37,942 nucleotides of DNA. It comes from Planctomycetota bacterium. GTDB taxonomy: Bacteria; Planctomycetota; Planctomycetia; Pirellulales; Pirellulaceae. Position numbers and translations under genes: made by a program. Numbering within the stretch: the first letter of the stretch is position 1; each line of letters starts with the position of its first letter. The stretch covers positions 1 through 37,942 of the forward strand of contig VGZA01000059.1 in assembly GCA_016872775.1 (NCBI GenBank). The letters are read 5' to 3'. Below are positions 17,366 through 25,900 of this stretch, piece by piece. The notes below the pieces were generated by a model. It searched no databases, was not told the DNA's origin, and saw only the letters and a program-made list of their open reading frames with translations.

Positions 17366-18391
17366 CTACTTCAAGACGATTAAGCTGGGGTCGTAGTCGT
17401 CGCGGTCGGTGTTCAACCCGGGAGTGGGCAGCAGTTTTCCCAAGGTCCGGTCGTAGACAAAAATGTCGTGCTCCCCCTCCGACTCCAGCCGTTCAGAAAC
17501 AAACGCGATATACCGACCATCGGCGGACAGTGAGGGCGATTGTTCGTGGCCGGGCGAATTCAATCCGGGCAGATCGACGAACTGGCGGGCGTCCCGATCG
17601 AACAGGTAGATGTCGAATCCTCCCAGGCCCCCGTCACGGTCGGAGGACAGGCAGATCAGTCGTCCATCGTCGTCGAGGCTTGGAAACGATTCGCTGGCTG
17701 AGGAATTGACTTCGGGCAGCAGCAGCACCTTGTCCGAACCGCGGTGATGCATTCGGATGTCGGTCAGTCCTCTCCCATCCGGGCTATTGGAGGTGTAGAC
17801 AATCCACTGCCCGTTACCGCTCAGGCAGGCCCGGCGTTCATCATTTGTTGTGGTGTTGATGGCCGGGAGTTCGACGAGTTGCCGCTCGGTGACGTCAAAA
17901 AGGCCCAGATCCCAGCGTGGGCTGCGCCCAGGACGGTTCCAGGTCGAGAAAACGAGCCAGCGCCCGTCCGCCGACAACGACGGGGAGAAAATTGCGTTCG
18001 GCGTCCTGGCGAAGTCGCCCCAGTCCAGGCGGTGATTGGCACGCAGGTCCCAGGCCTGGACCGTGCCGACCTGGGCTTCCTGCTCGGAGCCGAAAACGCA
18101 GAGCATTCCATCGCCGCTGAGCGTCGGATGGTGGTCGAGTTGTTGATCGCGGGGATCAATCGATCCGGAGATTCGCCCCAAAGATTTGCCGTCATGTTCG
18201 TAAAGAAAAACATGGGGGTACCAGTAGTGGCCTCGGTTGGAAACGAAGGCAATCTTGAGACGCGGAGTGAAGTCGGCATTGGACGCAGGATCGGCACCGT
18301 TTGTAATCGGAACGATCGCCACCCAGACGATGGCCACGCAGACGGGGGCCAGCGCCAGCCTGGCGGCGCGGATCGGGTCCCGCGTGCCCAT
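17366..18391 (-). CDS. TolB/PD40-like beta-propeller protein, exported
   Basis: 341 residues from the ATG at 18391. Residues 10-33 (ARLALAPVCVAIVWVAIVPITNGA) form a signal peptide or signal anchor. The remainder contains about six PD40/WD40-like blades with the core S.DGR.(I/L).F.S: HPTLSGDGMLCVFGS, SPSLSADGRWLVFST, RACLSGNGQWIVYTS, FPSLDDDGRLICLSS, SPSLSADGRYIAFVS and a final partial DYDPSLI. Such propellers mediate protein-protein contacts in the periplasm. No enzymatic motif is seen. It follows the DUF1501 stop with a gap of 3 nt and is surely co-transcribed with it. It is not the Tol-Pal TolB, since no tol genes are nearby and the N-terminal TolB domain is absent. Confidence 0.88.
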   Translation of the reverse strand: MGTRDPIRAARLALAPVCVAIVWVAIVPITNGADPASNADFTPRLKIAFVSNRGHYWYPHVFLYEHDGKSLGRISGSIDPRDQQLDHHPTLSGDGMLCVFGSEQEAQVGTVQAWDLRANHRLDWGDFARTPNAIFSPSLSADGRWLVFSTWNRPGRSPRWDLGLFDVTERQLVELPAINTTTNDERRACLSGNGQWIVYTSNSPDGRGLTDIRMHHRGSDKVLLLPEVNSSASESFPSLDDDGRLICLSSDRDGGLGGFDIYLFDRDARQFVDLPGLNSPGHEQSPSLSADGRYIAFVSERLESEGEHDIFVYDRTLGKLLPTPGLNTDRDDYDPSLIVLK

Positions 18392-18394
18392 CGA

Positions 18395-19738
18395 TCACGC
18401 TCCCACCAGGGCCTTGATCGGCAGCCCATTCTGGAGAAACGGGCGAATCCGCAGATCGGTCGCGGTGTTAATGCCGAGGATGCGATAGATGGTGGCTGCG
18501 AAATCAGCCGGACCGTACGCCTCCGTGGCGGGATAGGCTCCTTGGGGATCACTGGCGCCGACCACCGTTCCGCCCGGGACTCCGGCGCCTGCCATCAACG
18601 CCGAAAAACAGAAAGGCCAGTGGTCACGATCGCCGTTCTTGTTGAGTGTGGGGGTGCGTCCGAATTCGCCGACGACCACGACCAATGTCGAATCGAGCAG
18701 GCCGCGATCGCTCAGGTCGGCCAGCAAGGTGGATAGTCCGGCGTCGAACCGCGGACAGAGTTGCTGTTCCATGCGCCGCATGCCTGGAAGGTCGGCGCCG
18801 TGAGTGTCCCAGGCATCAAACGCCGCAACATGGTACCACTTGATCTGGACATAGCGCGTGCCGGCCTCGACCAGTCGCCGCGCCAGCAGGCAACTTTGAC
18901 CGAAATGATTGATCCCATACCGGTACCGCAGCGCGGTGTCTTCCTCGGAAAGATCGAACGTATCGCGGACGCGCGTCGAACTGAGAATCTCCGCCGCGCG
19001 CAGGCGCTGTTCGCGCATGCGTTCGGCGAGCGGGGTACCGTCGAGGCTGTGGGGTGCCCCGAGTTCCCGCAGCAATTCGCGCCGCGCCTCGAACCGAGCT
19101 TCGGGAACCGACTCATGCAGCGAAAAATCGCCCAGCTTGACCTGGTTTCCCATCGGACTGCGAACCCGCAACGGCGCGTAGGTGGCACCCAAAACGCCGG
19201 CGCTCAGATTGTCGATGGCGGAGACAAATTGAGTTCCATCGCCTTTGCTCGAGCCAAGATGCACATAGGCAGGCATCGGTCCTGCCGGACCAAGCAGCTT
19301 GTTGACGACGGCGCCGAATGGAATGTCGCCGCCTTCGATGCCGGTCATCATGGCGGTCGAACTATGATCCGAATTGCGATGGGACAGCGACCGCACGACG
19401 GCGTACTTGTCGAACTGTCGCGCCAGGCCGGGAACCAACTCGGACATCAGCACGCCCGGAACACCGGTCTGAATCGCGCCAAACGGACCTCGCACCGATT
19501 CGCTGGCCCGTGGTTTCGGATCAAGTGTTTCGAACTGACTGGGGCCTCCATTGAGCCAAATGAATATGCACGAGCGATTTGCGTCCGCCACGTTGGCGGA
19601 AACGGGGCCCGGGACTCTCAGTCCGCCAGCAGTGGCAGCGGCGGCGGTAAGCCCGGAAACCCGCAACAGATCGCGGCGGCTGCAAATCTCCGGGGCGCTC
19701 GCAGCCAAGGTCGACAATAAACAACTGCTCGTTCGCAT
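18395..19738 (-). CDS. DUF1501 family protein with Tat-type signal
   Basis: 447 residues from the ATG at 19738. A twin-arginine motif, SRRDLLRVSG (residues 20-29), is followed by an Ala-rich hydrophobic stretch, predicting Tat export. DUF1501 signatures: WLNGGPSQFETLDPKP (61-76), SLSHRNSDHSS (117-127), VVGEFGRTPTLNKNGDRDHW (355-374) and a C-terminal GINTATDLRIRPFLQNGLPI. The fold is related to the alkaline phosphatase/sulfatase superfamily; Asp/His residues in these motifs could bind metal. Function is not established. In planctomycetes DUF1501 usually sits next to DUF1549/DUF1553 cytochrome-like genes; none is present here. Its partners are instead a dehydrogenase 42 nt upstream and a propeller protein 3 nt downstream. 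Confidence 0.93.
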   Translation of the reverse strand: MRTSSCLLSTLAASAPEICSRRDLLRVSGLTAAAATAGGLRVPGPVSANVADANRSCIFIWLNGGPSQFETLDPKPRASESVRGPFGAIQTGVPGVLMSELVPGLARQFDKYAVVRSLSHRNSDHSSTAMMTGIEGGDIPFGAVVNKLLGPAGPMPAYVHLGSSKGDGTQFVSAIDNLSAGVLGATYAPLRVRSPMGNQVKLGDFSLHESVPEARFEARRELLRELGAPHSLDGTPLAERMREQRLRAAEILSSTRVRDTFDLSEEDTALRYRYGINHFGQSCLLARRLVEAGTRYVQIKWYHVAAFDAWDTHGADLPGMRRMEQQLCPRFDAGLSTLLADLSDRGLLDSTLVVVVGEFGRTPTLNKNGDRDHWPFCFSALMAGAGVPGGTVVGASDPQGAYPATEAYGPADFAATIYRILGINTATDLRIRPFLQNGLPIKALVGA

Positions 19739-19780
19739 CCCAACCAGTCTACGTCCGATGGCGCATGGCGCGAAGAGTTT

Positions 19781-20746
19781 TTACCATTCGGGGCGGGGGA
19801 ATCCGAGTTGCTTGTCGACGACGTTCCTCAGCGGCTGACCGCTGAGGAATCGGCGGAGGTTGTCGGCAAGGAAATCGGTCGTCACGTCGGCTCGCCGGGC
19901 CGATTGAGCGCCGACATGCGGCGTGATGAGCACTTCGGGCAGATCCCATAACGGACTGGTGGGCGACAACGGTTCGACTTCCGTAACGTCAAGTCCCACG
20001 CCACCCAACTGCCCGCATCGGAGCATCTCCACCAGATCCGACTCGACCACCACAGGCCCTCGCGCGACATTAATCAACAACGCGCCCCGCGGGAGTCTGG
20101 CGAGCAGGTCCCGGTCGATCAGTCCCTCCGTGTCCCGATTCAACGGCAGGCAGAGGATCAGCGTCTCGATGATCGGTAATATCTCGGGCAATTCGTGAGC
20201 CGGCAACACGCGTTCGACGTGGGCGGGCCAGGTTGGTGGCGGGAACAGATCGCTGGCCAGGATCCGCGTGCGGAACGGCGCGAGCACTTCGGCGATGCGT
20301 CGTCCGTTTCCGCCGAATCCGACAATCCCGATCGTCATCCCGTGCAGATCGCGTGTCGGCAGGCGGACGAATTCGCGCCGCTGTTGCGCCGGGAAAAAAC
20401 GAGGCAGTCCCCGCAACAATCCGGTCAACAATGCCATCGTCTGCTCGGCGACCGGGTCGGCGAACAGGCCGGAAGCGCTGGTCACCACGATCGGGGAATC
20501 GATTACGGAAGGGACCAGGCAGTGGTCGAGCCCCGCGGCCGAGGACTGGATCCATCGCAATCGTCCCTGGGCGACCACTTCCGGCCAGGGCACCGGAACC
20601 TTCGCGTGCCCGAGGAATACGTCGGCGTCCAGCAGTTCCTCGGCGATGCGTTGTTGTCCCGCGTCCACAATCTCGTGGCCGGGGGCGGCTTCGGCCAACT
20701 GCGCAAGGTGCTTCTGCTCGACGGGATAACAGATTACGATTCGCAT
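19781..20746 (-). CDS. D-2-hydroxyacid dehydrogenase (NAD-dependent)
   Basis: 321 residues from the ATG at 20746, full length for the family. The Rossmann motif GFGGNG (143-148) follows beta-strand TIGIV, and Asp166 (ILASDLF) at the end of the second strand favours NAD over NADP. Catalytic residues expected for the family are visible: Arg229 in NVARGP, Glu258 in DVTEVEPL and His277 in ITPHVG. The enzyme interconverts a 2-oxoacid and a D-2-hydroxyacid in the cytoplasm; the substrate is not predictable, though the GHPR/phosphoglycerate-dehydrogenase-like group is plausible. No strong Shine-Dalgarno is seen. It is the first gene of the minus-strand cluster, diverging from the MATE gene, and its cytoplasmic role does not obviously match its exported neighbours. 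Confidence 0.92.
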   Translation of the reverse strand: MRIVICYPVEQKHLAQLAEAAPGHEIVDAGQQRIAEELLDADVFLGHAKVPVPWPEVVAQGRLRWIQSSAAGLDHCLVPSVIDSPIVVTSASGLFADPVAEQTMALLTGLLRGLPRFFPAQQRREFVRLPTRDLHGMTIGIVGFGGNGRRIAEVLAPFRTRILASDLFPPPTWPAHVERVLPAHELPEILPIIETLILCLPLNRDTEGLIDRDLLARLPRGALLINVARGPVVVESDLVEMLRCGQLGGVGLDVTEVEPLSPTSPLWDLPEVLITPHVGAQSARRADVTTDFLADNLRRFLSGQPLRNVVDKQLGFPRPEW

Positions 20747-20998
20747 GTCTGGGAATCGTATCAGTTGAATTGCTGCGCGCGAACCTGTGAGTCGCGGTCG
20801 CTGTTGGTTCGTTGAGGATTCGTTTCAAGGCGCTGCAGTTCAGGCGCTGCAGCTTTCGTTTTTTCCATCCCGCAACTTGGGGCGCAGGAAGCTGTTTGCC
20901 GGAACTCCGCTCGTTCCCTCGGGGCGAACGCGCTCGTCGATTTGATCGGCCACGGAGAGCTGACTTACGGAAGTATCGGTTGGGAACGAGGCACTGGG
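20747..20998. other. Divergent intergenic region between dehydrogenase and MATE genes
   Basis: 252 nt that should hold promoters for both directions. The only structure seen is an 11-bp direct repeat, AGGCGCTGCAG, at 20828-20838 and 20842-20852 (period 14), which might be an operator or chance. No convincing promoter boxes were picked. Confidence 0.4.
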
Positions 20999-22477
20999 AT
21001 GCGCGGAACAAGGGCAAGCTCGATGCGAGCAGGCGGTTGGTGGAGCGGACCGTGCGGCGCAGGGGAGGTATTGCGGCTGGCGTGGCCACTGGTACTCTCG
21101 ACCGGTTCCTGGTCGTTGCTGAATTTCGTGGATCGGCTGTTTCTCACCTGGTATTCCGCCGATGCAATGGCCGCCACAACGCCCGCGGGAATGCTCTATT
21201 GGTCGATGATCGCATTCCCGCTGGGGCTCGCCTCGTATCTGAACACCTTTGTCGCACAGTACCATGGCGCCGGCCGGTATGAGCGCATTGGATCGGTTTT
21301 GACGCAGGGGATCTGGTTCGGTCTGGCGACGACGCCGTTGTTTCTCATCGGTCCCTGGATCACTCCGGGCCTGTTGCGGTCGATGGGGCATAGTGGCCGG
21401 ATGCTGGAGTATGAGCTGGCATATTTTGGCGTGCTGGCGTATGGCGCCGGTGCCGCGGTACTGGCCGCGGCGCAATCGGCCTACTTCACGGGGCGCGGAC
21501 AGACGCGGATCGTGATGCTGGTCGATCTTTCGGCGACGCTACTCAACGCCGTGCTGGACTACGCCTGGATTTTTGGCGAGTGGGGATTTCCGGAATGGGG
21601 CGTGCACGGCGCGGCCTGGGCGACCGTGGTGGCCCAATGGACCAAGGTGGCGCTGTTTGCCTGGCTCACGCAACGGTCATCCGAACGTCGCGCCTGCGAC
21701 ACGCGAACTCTGGGTCGATTGGATCGACAGTTGCTGGTTCGTTGGTTGCGATTCGGCGGACCAAGTGCGTTCCAGATACTCTCCGAGGGGCTGGCATTTA
21801 CGCTGCTGGTTCTGTTTGTCGGGCAGTTGGGCAGTCAAGCAACCGCCGCCACGACACTCGCATTCAGCATCAACAACGTCGCGTTTGTGCCGATGATCGG
21901 TTTGGGAATTGCCGTTTCCACCCTGGTCGGCCAGAAACTTGGCGAAAATCGACCGGATCTCGCCGAACGGGCGACCTGGAGCGCACTATTTCTGGCAGTT
22001 GCATACACCAGTGTTTTCGCGCTGTTGTACGTCGGGTTGCCCGAGTGGTTTTTCATGTTGCACGCGCGCTTCGCGGACCAGGACGAGCTCGATGCGATCC
22101 GGCCGACGGCCTTGATCCTGCTGCGATTCGTAGCCGCCTATTGTCTGTTCGATGCGGCGCAGGTGGTTTTCGCCGGCGCGATCAAGGGCGCGGGCGACAC
22201 GCGATACGTATTGATCGTGACGCTTTCGATCAGTGGGACCGCGATTGGGATCGGCAAGTTACTTCAGGGGCAGGCGGCAGATCCATTGCTATGGTGGTGG
22301 TGGATCTGCGCGTTCTGGGTGCTGGCGCTGGCTGCGGCGTTCGGCTGGCGATTTGTGAACGGCCGGTGGAAACGGTTTCGGGTCATCGAACCGAACTGCG
22401 TCGCGCCAATGTCGGCTTTGCCGATGCCGTTGTCGTGCTCCGCGCCGGACGAACCGTGTGTCGCCGATCGGTCATAA
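20999..22477 (+). CDS. MATE-family multidrug/organic cation efflux transporter
   Basis: 492 residues from the ATG at 20999, chosen because GAGG lies seven bases upstream; an in-frame TTG at 20942 would add 19 residues of poor context, and ATG at 21023 is a third option. About 12 membrane segments are visible in two similar halves. The N-terminal segment RLAWPLVLSTGSWSLLNFVDRLFL and the second-half LRFGGPSAFQILSEGLAFTLLVLFVG correspond to the paired first helices of MATE bundles. SINNVAFVPMIGLGIAVSTLVGQKLGEN and FAGAIKGAGDTRYVL are characteristic. By family it exports drugs or metabolites driven by Na+ or H+. The last 40 residues after the final helix include three cysteines (PNC, SCS, EPC) and are unlike typical MATE tails. 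It is transcribed alone, 500 nt before the second giant gene. Confidence 0.93.
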   Translation: MRGTRASSMRAGGWWSGPCGAGEVLRLAWPLVLSTGSWSLLNFVDRLFLTWYSADAMAATTPAGMLYWSMIAFPLGLASYLNTFVAQYHGAGRYERIGSVLTQGIWFGLATTPLFLIGPWITPGLLRSMGHSGRMLEYELAYFGVLAYGAGAAVLAAAQSAYFTGRGQTRIVMLVDLSATLLNAVLDYAWIFGEWGFPEWGVHGAAWATVVAQWTKVALFAWLTQRSSERRACDTRTLGRLDRQLLVRWLRFGGPSAFQILSEGLAFTLLVLFVGQLGSQATAATTLAFSINNVAFVPMIGLGIAVSTLVGQKLGENRPDLAERATWSALFLAVAYTSVFALLYVGLPEWFFMLHARFADQDELDAIRPTALILLRFVAAYCLFDAAQVVFAGAIKGAGDTRYVLIVTLSISGTAIGIGKLLQGQAADPLLWWWWICAFWVLALAAAFGWRFVNGRWKRFRVIEPNCVAPMSALPMPLSCSAPDEPCVADRS

Positions 22478-22803
22478 CCGATGGCGTCGCGTCGCGTTGG
22501 AGGCTCCGACAATCCGGATGGCGGCGCTATTCGGTTGTTGGGGTTGCGGACGGGCGCCCGCATCTGCACGCTTCGCGCCGGCCAATTGACGACTGCGGTC
22601 GCTCATCGAATTGCGCCCGTATTGGTCCGGGCAGGGATGGCATCACCCCTCTTCGAATTGGTGCGATTCCGCGACGATCCGCGTTGATCGCGACGGGAGT
22701 GCCCCGCCGGAAGGCTTCTTTTGGCACGAATTGAACCCGTTCGTTCTGCCCCGGGAGCATTAAACGCCATCATTGGCAAATCAGCTATTTGATGGGTAGA
22801 TGA

Positions 22804-22833
22804 TTGACGGATAGTCCCGCGTATAGCTACATT
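22804..22833 (+). promoter_or_regulatory. Candidate sigma70-type promoter for the second giant gene
   Basis: TTGACG (22804-22809) matches the -35 consensus in five of six bases, and TACATT (22828-22833) matches -10 in four of six with an 18-bp spacer. A competing -10, TATTAT (22877-22882), lies downstream with a poor -35. Planctomycete promoters are poorly described, so this is tentative. Confidence 0.25.
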
Positions 22834-22965
22834 TAGCCGGGATATCGCCAGTTGTGCAGATTGTTTTTCTTGCCCATATTATCCAGCTTATCGTCTGCCC
22901 AATCCTAGCGTTCGGGGCAAGTTCGAAGACTCGGTTCGTTCCACCGCGAACATCGGTGAACCAGT

Positions 22966-22971
22966 AAGGAG
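22966..22971 (+). promoter_or_regulatory. Strong Shine-Dalgarno site fixing the GTG start of the second giant gene
   Basis: AAGGAG lies six bases before the GTG at 22978. An in-frame TGA at 22957-22959 rules out any start further upstream, so GTG is the only start consistent with this site. Confidence 0.8.
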
Positions 22972-22977
22972 AGTTCC

Positions 22978-25900
22978 GTGAAAGCACGAAACAGCAGCCA
23001 ACGCCGTTCGACTCATCAGAAAAAACAACGTCGTTCGTTCTTTGGTAGTTTGCTTGGCGCCTTCTGGTCACCCGCATCGAAACATGCTGCGGAGTTGAAG
23101 TCCGAGTTGGCGGTTGAATCGTTGGAGGATCGCCGGCTGTTGACGACGACGTTGTTTCTAGATTTTGGCGCGGGGATTGGCGTAGGCAATACGTTGAGCA
23201 CGACCGTCAATGACTTCCGCGACATATTCGGTGTCGGTGCGGCAGGGGGTGGCGGGTCGTTTGGCACGGGTTCCGATATGACGAGTGGCGGTCTGTTGGG
23301 CGGCGATTCGCTCGACTTCCGCCCGCTGGCGTATGACTTCAATGGCGATTCGAGCGTTGATAATGCCGACCTCGCGGCGCTTGGCGCCGCAGTTCTGCCG
23401 ATTGTGCAGCGCGCGATGGAGCCTTTTGACATTACGGTCGTGATTGCTGCGGCGACCAGTATCGCGGACGCGGTCACTTCAGTTGCGGCGAATGCGGGAG
23501 ACGCGACGGGTGAGTTTGATGCTTACAACTTCATCATGGATATCATTTCCGACGGATTTGGTGGAGGATCGGTCGGCGACAATTCGAATGCGGACGGTGA
23601 TCGCAACGACAATTCGGGCCTGTTCGGTATCGCTGCGGCGGACGACCTGTTCGCACAGGCTGGCAATCAGCAGGACGAAGCGACGCTGACGTTTGCGGAC
23701 ACGGTTTTTGGCGCCACGCCAGGTGTTGTCGGGACCGCTCAATTCAACCGCAATCTGGCATATCGCATTGCCTACACGGCAACCCACGAGGCGTTTCACA
23801 CGTTCACACTGGTCCACACCAATGGGTTGACTTCCAGTGGCGATGTCATTCGCGTCGGTTCCAATACACGCGATTTCCCGTTCTTTGTAACCCGTTTCGA
23901 TTTGACGCACGACGCTGTTGTTGCGCAGCCCAATAACTACTTATTCACCGCAAACGATGCGGATATCGGGTTGCGGGACGATGACGCGTCGGGGCGTCCG
24001 GACCTGGCGTATGTCACGGGAACCGGTGCGCATGACCGCATCGCACTGACGAACGCCGGAGGCGGATTCGTCGATGTGCGTGTCGACGCGTACAGCGACG
24101 CGGCCAAGACTTCGTTGATCCGAACAGAAACGTATACGATCGATCTTGCGACCGACACGGATGGAACAATTTTGATCGATGGGGGGATTAACAACGACGA
24201 CATTGAGATCGATGGAACGATTGCTGCGACATTCCTTATTCGAGGTGGTGCAGGAACGGACCCGTCTCTGACGGAGCGCGACCGGCTGATCGTGCGCGGC
24301 GGTGGCGGGACGGGGTCGTATACACCGGTCGGAACGGACGGCGGCACGGTATCCGTTACGGGCGGGGCCTCGATTACGGCCACCGAATTAGAGCCGGTTG
24401 AAATCTCCGGTTTTGCCACGTTCACGTTTATCGCGCCGAACGCCGCGGATAACGTCTCCTTGCTGAACGCGACGGCGGTCGGCGGGCAGGCGGCGGTCCA
24501 ACTCACCGGCACCAGCGGCGGCGTGGCATTCGAGGTTCCGACGTTTTTCGACGTAACTGCGCTGAATATCGATCTGGCCAGTAACGACGGTGCGGCCACG
24601 TCGGACACGGCGTCCGTCAATGTGACCGTGGCGCCTCAAGGAATTTCCACGGTCACGATCGACACCGGTGGGGGAGACGATACGTTTGAAATCCGCGGCA
24701 CGACGGCGGGGCTCACAACCAACGTCAATGCCGGCTCCGGCAACGACAGCCTGCGATTATCATCGAACGGCACGGGCGTGACCGGAAATGTCAGTGCGAT
24801 CAACGGGCCGGTGAACCTGGATGGTCAGGGGGGTTCCAATACGTTGCTCGTCAGCGACGATTCGGCCGCCGGTAACGCGGCAGTCGTGGTTTCCCACAAT
24901 ACGATTTCCGGGTTGGCGCCAGCGGAAATCAGTTACGTCGCCACGGGCGGCTGTTATGGTGGCGGTGTAAACGTACGCACGTCTGCTGCGGGGGCGGACA
25001 CCGTCTTCGTAACCCGAATTCTGGCCAACGTCACCACCACGATCAATACGCTTGGTGGAACCGACCGCGTCAATGTCGACTCGAACAGCGCCGCGGCGGG
25101 CGGGCGTGTCGACGGGATTGTTGGAGCGTTGTCGGTGATTGGCGGTGGCCAGGCGGGTGACACGCTGGGAGTGATGGACTTCGATGAAACGGCGGCACGC
25201 AACGTCACGGCTACCGGTTCCAAGGTCGGCGCCGGGGGCGGAGACAACTTTTTGCCCGCGGGCGGCTCGATCAGTTACTCAGGGATGCGGCAACTGATCC
25301 TGCAATCGGGAAATACTGCCGCGGATACGGTCAACGTCGTCGCCAATGCGACCACGTCGTTCGACCTGAATGGTGGAAACCCAGCGACGTCGCCAGGGGA
25401 TGCGCTGGTCTACGACGGTCCCGACCCGGCGACCAAGACCATTTCGGGCGCCAATTCGGGACAAATCACTGGTGCCGGAGTGCAATCAGTGACGTTTGCG
25501 AATTTTGAGACCGTCTCCGCGAGCGGCCTCAAGAAGTTCGACGACGTCGTTGTCGTTCCAACCGACGGCACGGCGAATCAGGTACTGATTCGACGCAATG
25601 TTGGCGGGACGATGCTGGAGATCCTGGTCGATACGAATACGACGGATAACGGCGGCGTCCCCAACCCGGTGATTTTCTCGACGCAGCCGTATTCGGCCGT
25701 CCGTACGATCACTGTCACCGGTTCCGCAGACCCCGATCGCACGGTGATCGACAACAGCAACGGACTTATCAACCGCACCGTCAATGTCATGGGCAATGGA
25801 CCCGTGGCGAGTCCCGGCGATTCGCTGTTGATTACCGGCGACCCCGGTTCGGTCGCGGTGCGAGAAACGTATCTGGTCGGAGCGACTCAGGACGCGGGCA

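Larger units (their letters stand above)
22478..22977. other. Intergenic region upstream of the second giant gene
   Basis: 500 nt with no supported gene. The first half (to about 22750) is GC-rich, with frames open on both strands (for example 22527-22760 minus) but no recognisable family. From about 22755 the composition turns visibly more AT-rich (for instance TTTGATGGGTAGATGATTG and CCATATTATCC), which fits a promoter and a leader for the giant gene. No tRNA, riboswitch or terminator was recognised. Confidence 0.55.

Noticed and set aside
18761-19720. Plus-strand frame of 319 codons
   Set aside because: Antisense to the DUF1501 gene, which has full family motifs and a Tat signal.
20942-20998. 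TTG start 19 codons upstream for the MATE gene
   Set aside because: No Shine-Dalgarno before it, whereas the ATG at 20999 has GAGG at a good distance.
22527-22760. Small minus-strand frame of 77 codons after the MATE gene
   Set aside because: No ribosome site, no signal or domain, and Arg/Pro-rich composition typical of shadows.
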